The notes beneath the pieces are model-generated. The model worked only from the letters and a program-made list of their open reading frames with translations, did not search any database and was not told the DNA's origin. A DNA stretch of 64,000 nt from Eumeta japonica (taxonomy: Eukaryota; Arthropoda; Insecta; Lepidoptera; Psychidae). The stretch covers positions 1 to 64,000 of the forward strand of contig BGZK01001322.1 in the NCBI GenBank assembly GCA_005406025.1. Reading direction: 5' to 3'. Positions 11,796-23,835 of the stretch are shown here, piece after piece (position 1 is the stretch's first letter; each line of letters starts with the position of its first letter). Both the position numbers and the translations under genes were made by a program.

Positions 11796-13031
11796 AAATT
11801 CAATTAAACGTCCTACGAAAGAAGTGGTTTGCAATACATGATATCTGCTAATGAATTGACCATCTAACATTTGAGAGAATATGGTACATCCTTATACTTC
11901 CTTTACAATACAATACCCATCTCATCACTGTACCAACTTACCCGTTCTAATTTGGAACGATTTCGCTAAGAAACGTAAACAAAAGTAACGCATAATAGTC
12001 AAGCGTGTAAATTGAATGCAAATTAAACTCTTGCGACGTAAATATCCACCAGGCGAAACCTCTACTCAGTCATACTTCATACTTGTTGACCATTAAAATG
12101 GTTGATAATTGTATTTTAGATTACTACAGAACCTCCTGTTGTACAGTTTAAAGTATTGCAGAAACACGAATTTTCTCGAAGGACCCCAGTGTAGCTAGGG
12201 CCCCTGCTTCCGTCGCTGTATAATTAAGTTCGGCGAGGATTAGCAAAGGACTTGCGTATTCGGCGGTCCGTTCGTTCAGGCCCTTGTATTAAGGCCGCTC
12301 CGAGACCTTAAGTGCCCATCTCAATGCGGAGAATATAGGACTGAGACCTGTTGGCAGTTTTGATATATGCGTAGACATCAATAATAAAATAATTTACTGC
12401 TCCCAGTTAACTCGGTCCTCGATTTCAACTGGTGTTTTTTTAAGTAGAGCAGAAGTCCATCAATTTCGGCTTTACCAGGTGTATATAAAATGCCGGAACC
12501 AATTCGACTATTGGGAAAATATTTGAAATGTGTTGAAATTTTTCGAGACCTTCAAACACTGATACGTGATTCAAAAATTTATAAAAATCTTCATCAGAAC
12601 CACTCCTTTTCCGAAATTCATGTATGTAAAGCATTGTAATTTTTTTTATTACTAAATTCGTATCGACCAGATGGTTATCAAAACTTTGAAAATAATCTAA
12701 TTTACAAAACTTATTGATATTCCGGATATGTATGATTTAAAACAATCGAGTTGTTATAAATTTGATCCTAATATCGAAATCTTATTGCTGTACGTTTAAT
12801 GTGAAAATGTTCATATGTGTAATAAAACCGGTTGTGTTGTGGTCTTCTTCAACCATAGAAACATACCGGTAACCTGATTGTATGTTTAAGATACATGTAT
12901 ATCTGCAACTTTTAGATGAATTAAGAATAACTTCGAAATAAGGAATCGGTCCTCAATTCTTTATAGCTTCACTTTTTCAAAAATCTACACATACCTCACG
13001 TTCCAATTTTGAAAAAACAAATAAAACGTGT
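11796..13031. other. Non-coding stretch
   Basis: No gene recognised. 12185-12355 is GC-richer than its surroundings (GGCGGTCCGTTCGTTCAGG, GGCCGCTCCGAGACC) and could be a conserved block. The minus-strand frame 12440-12634 (64 codons) matches nothing known to me. Confidence 0.5.
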
Positions 13032-13585
13032 GGCACTCGGGGACTGTCGCGTTAAAGCTATTGCACAGCATTTTTTATCAACTTATGCAATTATAATTAT
13101 TTATTTATTTATGCAGTATTTTTTTTTTCTTTGATATTTATTTAAGTTTTTCATCTCTTACTTCATTAATAAATGCACTTTGTTTATTCATATTTAAAAC
13201 ACTTATAACACAAATTTCACGCGTAAGCTATTCACCAGCAACTGCTATTCACTGTTGTACATAGGTACACCTATGTATACATATATACCTACATGTATAC
13301 TTACGAGGCACATGCGGTGAATGTGGCATTATAAAGATATGATAGATACCTATACACCTATATACTTTCTCACAAACAGGTGCTTACGTATTCGTCCGAT
13401 TTCAGAGCAGCTCGTCTCGATCCGTGCGAGCTTCGTACATCATACCATATACATACACGTTAAGCGAACGCTCGGCCGAGCTACATGGTAGGCGGAGTGG
13501 GGGGTGTTAGGTTTTATTTTCGTTACGGAATTTCTTGATTCGGTCGCCGCGTTCAAAAACCGCGATAAAAGCTACGCAATAACTT
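13032..13585. mobile_element. ~550 bp dispersed element, copy 1
   Basis: This block matches 61085-61613 over its whole length at high identity by eye. Shared landmarks include GGCACTCGGGGACTG at the left, CACCAGCAACTGCTATTCAC in the middle, GCGAACGCTCGGCC and GGCGGAGTGGGGGGTGTTA toward the right, and GGAATTTCTTGATTCGGTCG near the end. The ends are related in inverted orientation: GCTATTGCACAGCATTT near the left, and GTTATTGCGTAGCTTTT when the right end is complemented. There is no reading frame. It is best called a non-autonomous element with imperfect terminal inverted repeats; a solo LTR is an alternative. Confidence 0.7.
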
Positions 13586-14439
13586 AAAAACAAAAACACT
13601 AGATTTCATTATTTAATATTATTTTTTAATGCAAGATCGAAGAATGTTTTTCTATTGTCGTTAAATAAGATATGGAGGTAAAGACATACGCTTTCATGAA
13701 TCCTCTGTAATGATACGATATACAACAAAATCAGTGAAGGCAGTACTCATAGTCGGTAGAGGTAGTAAATAAAACATTGAAGTGCATTGTGTCCACATTG
13801 TCTAAATCTGTCACTCTTAAAACTTATTTAACATTCAACATTTCACTGTTAGTCACAATTGAGCAATCATGTTGCAAAAAAAGTATTTAATTTAAATCGA
13901 TTACAAAAATGGCTCTGTTAATTATTATCCTCGCAGCGGCAACAAAGTTACCATTATAAATTCCAAATTAAAATTCTAAATTTCACCATTTCATTTTTTC
14001 CTACCACAGCCACAGTACAGTATTCGCAGTAGCGAGTACCTCTGTTTCTTACTGAGAGCCATCAACGAACAACATATTCGGTAAAATTTACAACCAAATC
14101 GGTAAAATTTTATATATGACCACGCAGTTCCCATATCGACAGTAGGAACTTCCCGTTTTTTCCATTGCAGTATTACTCATATTTAGTATTTTCATGCAAT
14201 AATTACACTTTTCCCGGAGACACCGGCGTGCCGACGGCTGTAACACTTAGCAGTCTTCGTCTAAAAAGCGACTGAGTTGATAATTTGCCAATAGAACCTC
14301 GGATGCACGACAATAATATATACTATGAACAAAATCTTTAACACAGGGGAACATCCGCTTTCTATCTCACGTAAGTCAATCTAAAAGTCTTTAAAAAATC
14401 AAAAACTGAGCAAACTGACAAGTTATCATTAACGTTTTT
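13586..14439. other. AT-rich non-coding stretch
   Basis: No gene or repeat recognised. The right part may include 3' non-coding sequence of the mariner fragment that follows. Confidence 0.5.
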
Positions 14440-14776
14440 GTTTTTAGAATGAAATCCATACGTCGCTGCATTTGATGAAACCACTGAGAGAAAATGCTTT
14501 GCCTATTAGCACTTAAGGGTCACTTCGACGACTTTTCCTCGGTGTTCGTAAACCACTTTTCTCAAAGTTTTTCTTTTAGATTAGAAAATAAATAAAAATT
14601 GCATGGTGCGAGGTCGGGACTGTAAAGTAATTGAACTAATATTTCTATACCTAACGTCCCCAAATAGTTAGTTGTTTGTGTGGCGGTATGTGGAGAGGCG
14701 TTGTCATGATGAAGGAGAATCCTATTGCGAGATCGTTTTTCCCGAACTTTTTCCAAAAAAATGAAGCAAAAAATAC
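14440..14776 (-). pseudogene. mariner transposase, C-terminal fragment
   Basis: Minus-strand translation gives the hallmark region of mariner-family (IS630/Tc1/mariner) transposases: LLHHDNASPHTAT, then YSPDLAPCNFYLFSNLK, then after a frame break the tail SQWFHQMQRRMDF. HDN and the DLAPCNFYLF block belong to the catalytic D,D34D region, which cuts and joins DNA at TA sites. The Asp of HDN is present, and the last catalytic Asp corresponds to SPDLAP. The N-terminal DNA-binding half is missing: homology stops where the 167-bp repeat begins at 14777. At least one stop interrupts the tail. It is a dead remnant; the open frame 14562-14825 overstates the gene because its first 20 residues come from that repeat. 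Confidence 0.85.
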
Positions 14777-14943
14777 AGGTGAATGCAATATATGTAATAA
14801 GGTAGGCAAGGAAGTCCATTTTCAAAATTTAAATATGTTTTTCTATTTTACAGTTTCTAAATGGCCAGTTCCATAAATTTTAAGTATCACCTACATATGG
14901 GGTACAATAACGTACATAAACGTTATCGATGATAAAAACTTTG
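14777..14943 (+). repeat. 167-bp direct repeat, left copy
   Basis: The block begins AGGTGAATGCAATATA and ends CGTACATAAACGTTATCGAT plus about 15 more bases. It recurs in the same orientation at 18413-18578 with some 20 differences. The two copies bracket the RTE-like LINE. It has no coding content and no terminal inversion. It abuts the broken edge of the mariner transposase fragment. Confidence 0.85.
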
Positions 14944-15343
14944 CGGATTCTGTTTCCGGTTCCGGATTTCAGATTTTCGATTCTTATGACGCAAATTCGA
15001 ATAACGTAAACATTACTTCTGTGTCACTCTAAAACTAATCAAGTTTAAAAATAATAAAAAGTCATTTAAAAATTCATCACCACCACCATTCAAGAACAGA
15101 AAGTGTTATAAAGTGCTAGAGATAATAGATCCTGTTTATCCCACAAGATTTATTTCACATTTAACGAGGAAAATATTGCTAACAAAAGTAAGGTTCGTTT
15201 TGAGTGTCACAATTACACAAAGAAAAAACGTTTACCGTTTTCGTAAGTTACAGAATATCGAGAAGTTGCTAGTAAAAAACAATTCCTAACAAAAAACGTT
15301 TCTTTTTACGCAATATAAATACTGAAAGAATATTTTGGTAGAA

Positions 15344-15960
15344 ATGGAAGACCAATTCCAACTTTTATTTGAAAAGATGAAAATAGAGCTTGCAAACCAA
15401 ACAACTTTAATAACAGAGTCTATAACTAACACAATTATGGAAAAAATAGAAAATAAATGCATTACATTATAACAGAAAATTAAAATTTAAAAACGAAATT
15501 AAGAAAACTAGAAGAAGAGATAGAATATCTCAGAATAAAAAAGAAAAACAACAATATTGTTATACTTGGTTTGAAAGAAGGTGAAAAATCTGCACTCAAA
15601 TGCTAGATAAAAGAAAAGCTGCTTTAAAGGATAATTTAAGTATTAATGTAGAAGAATGCAAAATAAATAAAGAATACGGAATGGGAAAAATTAACACAAA
15701 GGATGAACTAAGGCCCTATTCTACTATCCTTCGAAAGTGCATTGAAAAAAAATGAAGTCATGGAAAATAAGAAGAATTTAAAAGACATGTACGTGAAAGA
15801 CGATATTTCGAAAGGAAGAGTTTCTCCCAAAATTCGAAAAAGAAAGGAAAAAAAGAAATATTGCGTATCTCAAATACGATAAACTCATTATAAAAGAAAA
15901 CGAAAATTAGGAGGATAGAAGAATGATCTTCATCACCAAAGACAACCAACCAACAAAACA
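15344..15960 (+). pseudogene. LINE ORF1 relic (RTE-like element)
   Basis: From the ATG at 15344 the frame starts MEDQFQLLFEKMKIEL, a hydrophilic coiled-coil-like segment. After stops and frame changes come NNIVILGLKEGEKS (15550), then KKNEVMENKKNLKDMYVKDD (15755-15815), followed by Lys/Arg-rich KIRKRKEKKK. This order (coiled coil, 'NIVI.G..E', 'NEIM.NK.NLK...V..D', basic region) matches the small ORF1-type protein placed ahead of the endonuclease/RT frame in many arthropod non-LTR elements, thought to bind RNA. It is broken in several places and cannot be functional. Confidence 0.6.
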
Positions 15961-16152
15961 ACTCACATGGACGTTTAATAAAAACAGGATGAATGCCTTC
16001 GATTTACTGAGAAGTACAACAATTCTCTTTCTAACTATCCAACTAATAAAAAACAATAACAACTAATAAACGGAAAACGGAAAAAAAATTAAATGCTTTT
16101 AAAGAAAACGGGATAACTGAAAATCAAAACACTCTCAAGCCGACTGGTCCTC

Positions 16153-18412
16153 GTGGGGGAAAATGAACTCGGCTCTCCAAATGGAATAAAAGAATTAAGC
16201 AAACTAAAAAGATCAACCTCGGATATATACACAGCAACCCTAAACACGCAATCACTACGAACAACCGAAAAGCTGACGGAGCTGGAGCTGGCTATAGACA
16301 CTATCAAATGGGATGTAATCGGAATCAGCGAAATGAGACGGTGAGGAATTGAAGACCATAACGGCAAATACATTACATTAATGAAACGCCAGGTTTGTAT
16401 GGAATTAGTTTCCTTATTAAAAACAATCTAGCAAACAAAATAGTAAAAATTAGAGGAATCCACGAAATAATAGCCTTCTTCGAATTCAAACAAATTGCCT
16501 TCTCATACAAATAAAAAAGAAATATGGACTATAATTCAAGCATATTCACAAATTGAATCAAATAATAAAGAAGGAAATTTAAAAAATTTACGATGATCTA
16601 AATTAAGCCGTACTTTGTATTCGTATTTATATAAACATCTTATTGTAATGAGAGATTTTGATATATAGGAATCTTTAATAAAGGTGAAGAATATATGATA
16701 GAAAACATGGACATGGCCAAAGAAGTAGAAACAGAAGAAGATTACTCACATTTGAAATAGAAAACAATCTTAGCACATTAAATAATTCCTATAAGAAAAA
16801 TAAGTCAAAGAAATGGACGTGGATGTCACCATATGGCAAGTACAAGAATGAGATCGATTTTATCTTGACCAATAATAGACGAGTATTTAAAGACACAGGT
16901 ACTATACGCCAGCTTAACTTTAATACAAATCACAAAATGATAAGAGCATTACTGATAAGAAATCAAGTACAAAAAAGGAGATATTTTCCGATTGATCAAT
17001 ACAAAATAGTATTCACTAAAGACAGTGATAAGCTCCTTGTTAACCTAAATATTGCAATGAACAGAAATAAAAAAAAATCATATAGGATACGAGTGACTAA
17101 TATTTACACTCAAAACAGAAGTCAGAAAAACCAACGAATAAACTGAAAATACACTATACCTAGAAGTTAAACAATTTATCAATAAAAGAAAGGAACACAT
17201 TATAAGATATCTGAATTAAGCAAAAAGATAAATGAACACCTAAGAAAAGACAGGGAAATAAAAATTAGAGAATTATAAAAACTTTTATTTAAAAAAAGGG
17301 AGGAATCAAAAAAGTTTTAAGGGAATTAAACCAAAACAAAATCTAAATGATAAATATTGAAGCAAGAGATACTTAAAATCGCAGATTACTACAAAATATT
17401 ATACCAAAAACAAACGACAGCACTAGTTGGATAACAAAAACAAATAACGTCAGACTTAGAATTGATACTAATAATACTGCAGGAAGAAACTATTAAAGCA
17501 ATCAATACCCAGAAACTGGACAAAGCCCAGGCTCGGATCAAATATTTAACGAGATATTGAAATATACGTTATCGGTGTTTGCTCCTAGACTAAAAAAATT
17601 ATTCAACGACATTTTATGAACCGAAAGCATCTCAAATGATTGGACAAAATCTACTATAATATTAATTCAAAAAAAGGAGATAAAGGATAAATGAGCAACT
17701 ACAGACCGATAAGTCTAATGTTAAACATATACAATACATTCTCGAAGATAATACTATCACGAATAGCTGTTACGCTCGATGAAAATCAACTCAAAGATCA
17801 GGCCGGCTTCCGAAGTAAGTTTTCAACAATAGACCACATACATGTTGTAAGATAGGTGCTTCAAAAGTATAAGGAATACAACAAAGTTTACTACTAAGGG
17901 TTCGTAGATTTTAATAAAACATTTGATTCCTCAGACCACGATGGCATTTGAAGAGCCCTAGGGAGTAAGGGAGTTGAAGCCAAGTGCATCAGAACTCACT
18001 CAAGAACATCTATTCAAAGATATCTAGTGCCAATGTGAAGCTGGAAAAAACAGGAGAAGAATTTCTTATTGAAAAAGGTGTTAGACAGGGAGACCCTATA
18101 TCTCCAAAGCTATTCTCTGCAGTCCTGGAAATGGTCTTTAGAAGCCTTTAATGGTAAAGAAATGGTCTAAACATAAACTGCGAGAATCTTAACCATTTAC
18201 GTTTTGAAGACGATAGTGTCGTGTTTTCAAAGAATCCAAATAACTTGGAAGATATGTTACAACAACTATCAGATGAAAGCGCTAAGGTAGGTTTGTCAAT
18301 GAACACATTCAAAAAACAAACTCAACTAAAAAAGATATAAAAATAAATGGTGGAAAAATATAATATGTCAATGTATACATATATTTGGGTCAACTAATAA
18401 CTACAAAAGGCA
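16153..18412 (+). pseudogene. RTE-like LINE ORF2: endonuclease and reverse transcriptase, decayed
   Basis: Domains run in order. An apurinic-type endonuclease start is at 16200-16344 (TATLNTQSLRTTEKLTELE, KWDVIGISEMRR), with its C-terminal block at 16823-16960 (YGKYKNEIDFILTN). Reverse transcriptase follows: SNDWTKSTIILIQKKGDKG (about 17635), NYRPISLM (17696), DQAGFRSKFSTIDHIHVV (about 17795), RQGDPISPKLFS (18083-18118), and the catalytic box as FEDD (18203-18214; usually FADD/YADD). The element inserts by target-primed reverse transcription. Many stops and frameshifts interrupt it, and the frame is cut off at 18412 where the second direct repeat begins, so the C-terminal tail is absent. The RTE clade is inferred from the endonuclease wording. 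Confidence 0.85.
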
Positions 18413-18578
18413 AGGTGAATGCAATATACGTAGTAAGGTGGGCAAAGAGTTCCGTTTTCAAAATTTAAATACGTTTTTCTATTTTGCCGTTTTTAAGTGG
18501 CCAGTTCTATAAATTTTAGTGTCACCTACATATGAGGTGCAATAACGTACATAAACGTTATCGATGACTAAAACTTTG
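18413..18578 (+). repeat. 166-bp direct repeat, right copy
   Basis: Right-hand partner of 14777-14943, beginning AGGTGAATGCAATATA and ending with the shared CGTTATCGATGA and ACTTTG. It cuts into the LINE reading frame on its left side. The sequence on its right (18579 on) differs from that following the left copy. Confidence 0.85.
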
Positions 18579-20439
18579 AACAAATACTTCTCACCTTGAC
18601 GTGGAGATTAATGCGCATTTGAAACATACCGGAGTGCTCGCTTTAATCAGTCGCCTGACGTACCGAAACCAGTTTTTTCTTGTTCCCTCCGGATGTTATA
18701 GATTACCCGCTTTCTAAAAAGTGACGACAAAAAATTATCGTTTCTCACATAGAATCTTTAAAAATTTTTCAATGTCACTCGTTAATTAATGAAATTTTTG
18801 AATATTGTATTGCCCTACAGTGTACAGTAGTAGACAATACGGTTTCGTGTGACACGCTGGTGCACGAATGTCAAATTTATTTTGTATACAAGTTGCGTTA
18901 TCATCAAAAACTGAGTTAATAAATATGATTACAAAAGCGAATATTAAATAAATAGTTGTTAAAAATATTAATGAACATTCTATATGAAAACACAATATAT
19001 ATTCGATTTTTGTGTTGAAAATGAACCTGAAAATCTACTTTTTATATACATATTTTTACGATCTGACAAGCAAACAGAACAGCAAGGCAGAAGTGAAAAT
19101 AATTCAAATTTGCAATTTTACGACGACCGAAAATATTTTTTAATTTGTTCAGTTTATATGATTATTATCTCACTAAAAAAACCCTTTTTGTCTTTTACGT
19201 TACAAATAGATGACAATAAATCAATTTCATTTATTTATTTGCTATATTATTTTGCTCATGTAAACGCCAAATGGGAATTTTTATTATAAATTAAAATTAA
19301 TGGTTGGCCATTTTTAGTAAAACGAAAATTGGAACCAAATTTATTACACTAAATATGTTGTATCTAATATTGAGTGTTACACACCATAATATGATGTATG
19401 GATAAGTGTTCAAATAATATTGATAATGTAATTTTTTCATTATTTACTTTTTCAATATTTAGTTACCATTTAATTGTTAATTTTTAATTTTTTGATCGCC
19501 TAAAAATATTGCTATGGCTTTGGCGGTCATCAACATGACGGTCGAAATTTACAATGCAATAATTCAATTGCATAATATGTATCAAATCATTCACGTTATA
19601 TTATCCCAAAAATAAAACCTCAGAATATAACTTCAAAGCGAGTTCATAACAATGCTTCAAATTTTCGATCGTTCCTTTGAAAAACCTACTTTTATAAAGA
19701 AGGTAAGCGGGACACCGTTCATTTAGGTGCAGGCGCGGGCCGCCCGTAACTTCGAAGGGCGGAATTAATCGAGCTCAGAACGTTTAGGCGGTTCGGCGTG
19801 GATCCTTCTGAAAACAGAGGCTTTCGTAGAATTGTGCCTAACAGAGATACCCTACTACTGTAATATATTAACCGTAACGATGTTCTTCTCGTGGCCCAAT
19901 TAGGAAACACTAAGCATATTTCTTCTCTTAGTTGTAGCATAGGTACTTGTTAAAAGAATTTTACATTTTCCATAAGAAGATAAAGGTTTAATTATAATTT
20001 TATTCGATCAAATTTATACGACTCAACACGCTAATAGAAACTTTCATTAAAGAATTTTTAATATTTCTATACAGTTAAGTTTATGATGGTCTCGCCCGAC
20101 TATGACACATTATTTTAAATTTTTTTTCTTTATCTCTCCCTATTATTTAGTATCGGCTCTCCTAGTTGTTGGCGTCAAGACTGTCTGTCATCGGTTGTTG
20201 CTTCTTTAAGTTGGACTTGTTCCAACTCCTTGGATACAGTGAACATCCATGTAGCTTGAAGGATCACAATATATCATCATACGTCAAAAAATATTTTAAT
20301 CACAAGATTTATGTCAACCAAAAATATTCTTTGCTTCATAGACTCATTTCAAACCCGTTTGATTCCAAGCAAGCCCTTTTTTATATTACTTTTAAAGGGC
20401 AAACTGTTATTCGAGCTATCAGAATATAGGAAGTCATCG
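18579..20439. other. Non-coding stretch
   Basis: No gene recognised. A GC-richer segment at 19700-19860 (GGCGCGGGCCGCCCGTAAC) carries a minus-strand frame (19719-19940) without recognisable motifs. 18984-19289 is an AT-rich chance frame. Confidence 0.5.
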
Positions 20440-20712
20440 CCGTCCATGAACATTCCCAACTCCGGGGAATCACCGGTACACTGCCGGCCTCTTGGATAGG
20501 AATAGGATATCTGATAGGCAAAGGAGCGGACTTATGAGAGGAGGTTAACGAATGATAGAGGGGAGTGGACCACCAAAACTATCATGCACTGGAACCCAAC
20601 CCAACAGTGGACTCTATTACTTCAACTGCCTGTATTCTATGAGAGTGTGGTGTTGCACTGGTAGAACCAGCCCATTTATGTTCTGCAGCCAAGTTGACCA
20701 CAGCATAGCGCT
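20440..20712 (+). repeat. Lepidopteran-type dispersed repeat, copy 1
   Basis: This shares with 45590-45912 the series GGATATCTGATAG, CACTGGAAC, CTGTATTCTATGAGAGTGTG (TGTGAGAGTCTG in the other copy) and CTGCAGCCAAGTTGACCACA. The left part contains ATCACCGGTACACTGCCGG and CCTCTTGGATAGG, a form of the motif 'CACCAGTGCGTTGCCGGCCTTT' that I recall from lepidopteran repeats. It is non-coding and probably a SINE-type or unclassified retroposon. Confidence 0.6.
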
Positions 20713-23232
20713 ACCGCAATTGATCTAAATGATCTATTCTACAGTTATTTACACGTTATATGTTTTTTGCTAAAGAATACATTTAATCATTACAATTAAA
20801 ATAATTATCGTCTTAGCGGTAACGATCGGTAAAACATCTGGGTAAAACATAAATACATGTGAGATAGAAGACATCTTTTCGGTGCTTCGGCATTCTTGAA
20901 GCCAGAGATTTGTCTATTTTTTTCAAACCAGCTCGAAAATATCTTTTTTTTGTAAGTAATGGAATTACACTTGAAAAACGTCATAATTTACGCCATTTTT
21001 TCTTTAGGTGAAATAAAGTAAAATATTAAAGACGCTTTTCCTACTTATAATAACAAGACGAAACAATTATATTTCTATTTCAATGCACAGCCATAATTGA
21101 CTGTGAACACACAATGGTTTTTTGCATCAGTCCTAATACTTTAAAACTGATTAAATTTATTTCGCATAACAATACATTTATCACAAAATTTATTGTAGAC
21201 GTATTCATTTTTAAATTATGAAGTTGATTAAAAATTAATAAAAAGTTGTACTTCACAAATCAATATTAGTAATATTTCCAACAGTGAATGTTGAAAGATA
21301 ATCAATCGATAAAATGTAAGTAGCTTCATTTATCAAAGGCCTAAGCGCCTTTAAGCGCTCACAAATTGGTATTTATGATATTTCTGTACACTTCATTTGC
21401 ATCTGCCCGCTTTGCTACTTTCGTACCAGCGCTTTCAAATTACAAATAACGTTTATAACTTTGACCCCTTTTTCAAATAGTACCTAATATATAACATACC
21501 ATAATAAGGTTGATTAGAATATAGTTGATGAATAGGTATATAATTTAAAATAAAACTGTAAACTAAAGAACAAATACAACTAAACCGTAAACCATCAAAG
21601 ACTTACATTGTCTCCTTCGCAGAAAATATGTTGTATTTCATATGATAGATAGATCACTACTCAGAGGTGCACTTTGTCTCTGATTGGCAATTGAAAAGGT
21701 TCAAGGTTTCAGTATGTTTATAGTTATTTAAGAAGCCCTTTCACTACTTTGAAGAAATAAATTTTTATTCAAATGAAAAAAAAGAGAATAAAATAAATCT
21801 CACAAGTAGAGTCGTATATGTTTATCTGTTTGGGACACAGACGTTAAAAATATTAATATATCCCATTATAACAAGGTGCCTACACAAATGCATTTGAAGT
21901 TATTTTAAACTAAAGAATTTCGGACGTTGCGTATTAGTAGCTATAGGACCCAGAACTTCCCGCATCTCAAGCAGGTATTTTCATATTCTCTAAGTCATAG
22001 AAGTCACTAAATAATAATGTACAGCTTGATTAAAATATAATAAACAAATTAACGTCACTATAACGTGTTCAAAACAATTAAATATCAGCCGGTAGTTTTT
22101 GTCAAAATTGCAAAAACACGAAGCTACAATAAAGTAAAATAGAATTTAGGAATTCGACAATTTTTCTCAACTTCCTAAACGCTCTCGATAAAATATGATA
22201 TTGCGTTTAAATGTTATAGATTTATCGCAGTCCTTAACATTACAGCAATTTGTCATATCAGGTCGAATATCGGGCCGGGAGAGGCAAATGGGGCACACTT
22301 ATCTTTGTGGTGGCCCCTGGCCACCTCGAGGGACCTTGGGTCATAGTGATGTATGAGGTAAGGATCCAACTTTTCTTTCACAAGTGAAGAACTTTATACG
22401 TTTTTATGTTATCAAAGGAATCAAAAAGTATATTTTTAAATAGTTACTTTCGATCACCTTATGAATAATGACGTTAGATATATTATTATTACATTCTATT
22501 TTATATATGGATAATATATTACTAGTTTACACTTTTATTAGTATTATAACCGTTGAAATTTTATTAATCTTGAATAATTATAAGTTTAACATGCTCTCAC
22601 GATGAATATGCTTATCATCCTGTTCGGTAATATGCATATTACCGATCGATGGACAAATCTTTGATGCTGTCTGTCGATAGGCTTCGGGGCTTACATTTGT
22701 TACTGTTAAGGTTTCCAAGAAACCCATACACCTTCCACCATTTTTTTTTCACTCATAACCTATAACGTTCATGAAGAATATTATATATGCCAAGTTTAAA
22801 GTGTGAATGGAGTTTTATGCACACGATTGCTATCTCCCTTCGTTTCGCACGGTAACTCGCTTTGTGCCTCTGAATAATGTCCTGCTCTAAGTCTGAACGC
22901 TGCCGGGTATTCAGTGCGGGGTCTATCGAGGCAACTTAGATTTTTCAGATCCACATCAAGTTTGTTTCGGAGTTCTTCCCGGTCCGAACAGGACGGTACT
23001 TTAAGAAGGGCTTGTACTTTACTTTAAGAAAAGTATGTACAAACTAAAATTTTAGAAGGCGTCAGAGACAACTGCTGGTCGTCGCATCGGTTAGTCATGG
23101 GCATTCTCAAATGTGCGACACTAACATTTGTAAGAATAGAGCCTACAATTTTACACCGTATAATGAACATGTTCTGACATATATGATACAACATGCTTAC
23201 GGTAAAAAAAATTGTAAAGGTTAAAACTTTAC
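20713..23232. other. AT-rich non-coding stretch
   Basis: No gene recognised. A GC-richer patch at 22260-22360 (ATCGGGCCGGGAGAGG, GTGGCCCCTGGCCACC) may be a repeat fragment that I cannot name. A perfect 22-bp palindrome centred on TATGCATA lies at 22624-22645. Confidence 0.5.
22624..22645. repeat. Perfect 22-bp palindrome
   Basis: TCGGTAATATG is followed directly by its exact complement with no spacer. It might be a dimeric transcription-factor site or a fold-back of the type listed elsewhere in this window. Confidence 0.7.
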
Positions 23233-23280
23233 AAAAATGTGTTCTTATTACTTTCTATGTAGTAATAAGAACACATTTTT
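23233..23280. repeat. Fold-back, 20-bp arms and 8-nt loop
   Basis: AAAAATGTGTTCTTATTACT (23233-23252) is followed after TTCTATGT by its exact reverse complement (23261-23280). There is no coding context or transposon context. Confidence 0.9.
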
Positions 23281-23459
23281 GGGTAGGGAGTAGGGAGCTT
23301 GTAAATTAAGGGATGAAATAATTTTCTGGTAAAATATAGCGAAACTATTTAATTGAAAAGTTGATAAATAAAAACTGATGTACGTAAACAAATCTAATAA
23401 ATTTAAACTTTTATTCTAAGAAACACGTTTTTAAGTATTTAATTTGTTTAACACTATTC

Positions 23460-23835
23460 ATAGAGCGGTGGTGGCTCTGTGCTCAAAAGCGTCGCTTTGG
23501 GAGCAGACGGTATCGAGTTATGCGACTCTGAGCACAGGCAAATTGACAAACAGTGTGTTTTTAAATTAATTTAAATTACACCACTCGCTCTATACCTCGG
23601 AACACGGATTAAGAGGCGCTTTGGACGTCGTCATCAAAACATTATCTACGGTCGTCGGCTGCCTCAGAACTACACTGAGCGAGCGCCAAGGGCGTTAGGT
23701 GTCCAAGCCCTTCAATCTGAAATGGAAAGATCGTGGGGAGGGTATGTCTGGCTATTGACCGATAGAAACTGACACGTTCGTAATGAACGTGTGTTAAAGC
23801 AATAAAAGAACTTCATCACAACAGTTTTATGTTTT
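23460..23835 (+). other. GC-richer block, possible decayed SINE
   Basis: The start GGTGGCTCTGTGCTC resembles an A box. GGTATCGAGTT about 37 nt later resembles a degenerate B box, but the spacing is shorter than in a tRNA. The following 250 bases are GC-richer than the surroundings and end in AATAAAAGAAC. Neither a cloverleaf nor a reading frame is convincing. Confidence 0.25.

Noticed and set aside
14562..14825. Full 87-codon frame as a mariner gene
   Set aside because: Only the part below about 14776 is transposase. The N-terminal residues derive from the adjacent 167-bp repeat, so this is an accidental fusion.
16089..16373. 94-codon frame on the minus strand
   Set aside because: Antisense shadow of the LINE endonuclease region.
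23460..23535. Functional tRNA gene
   Set aside because: A- and B-box-like words are too close together and no cloverleaf folds.
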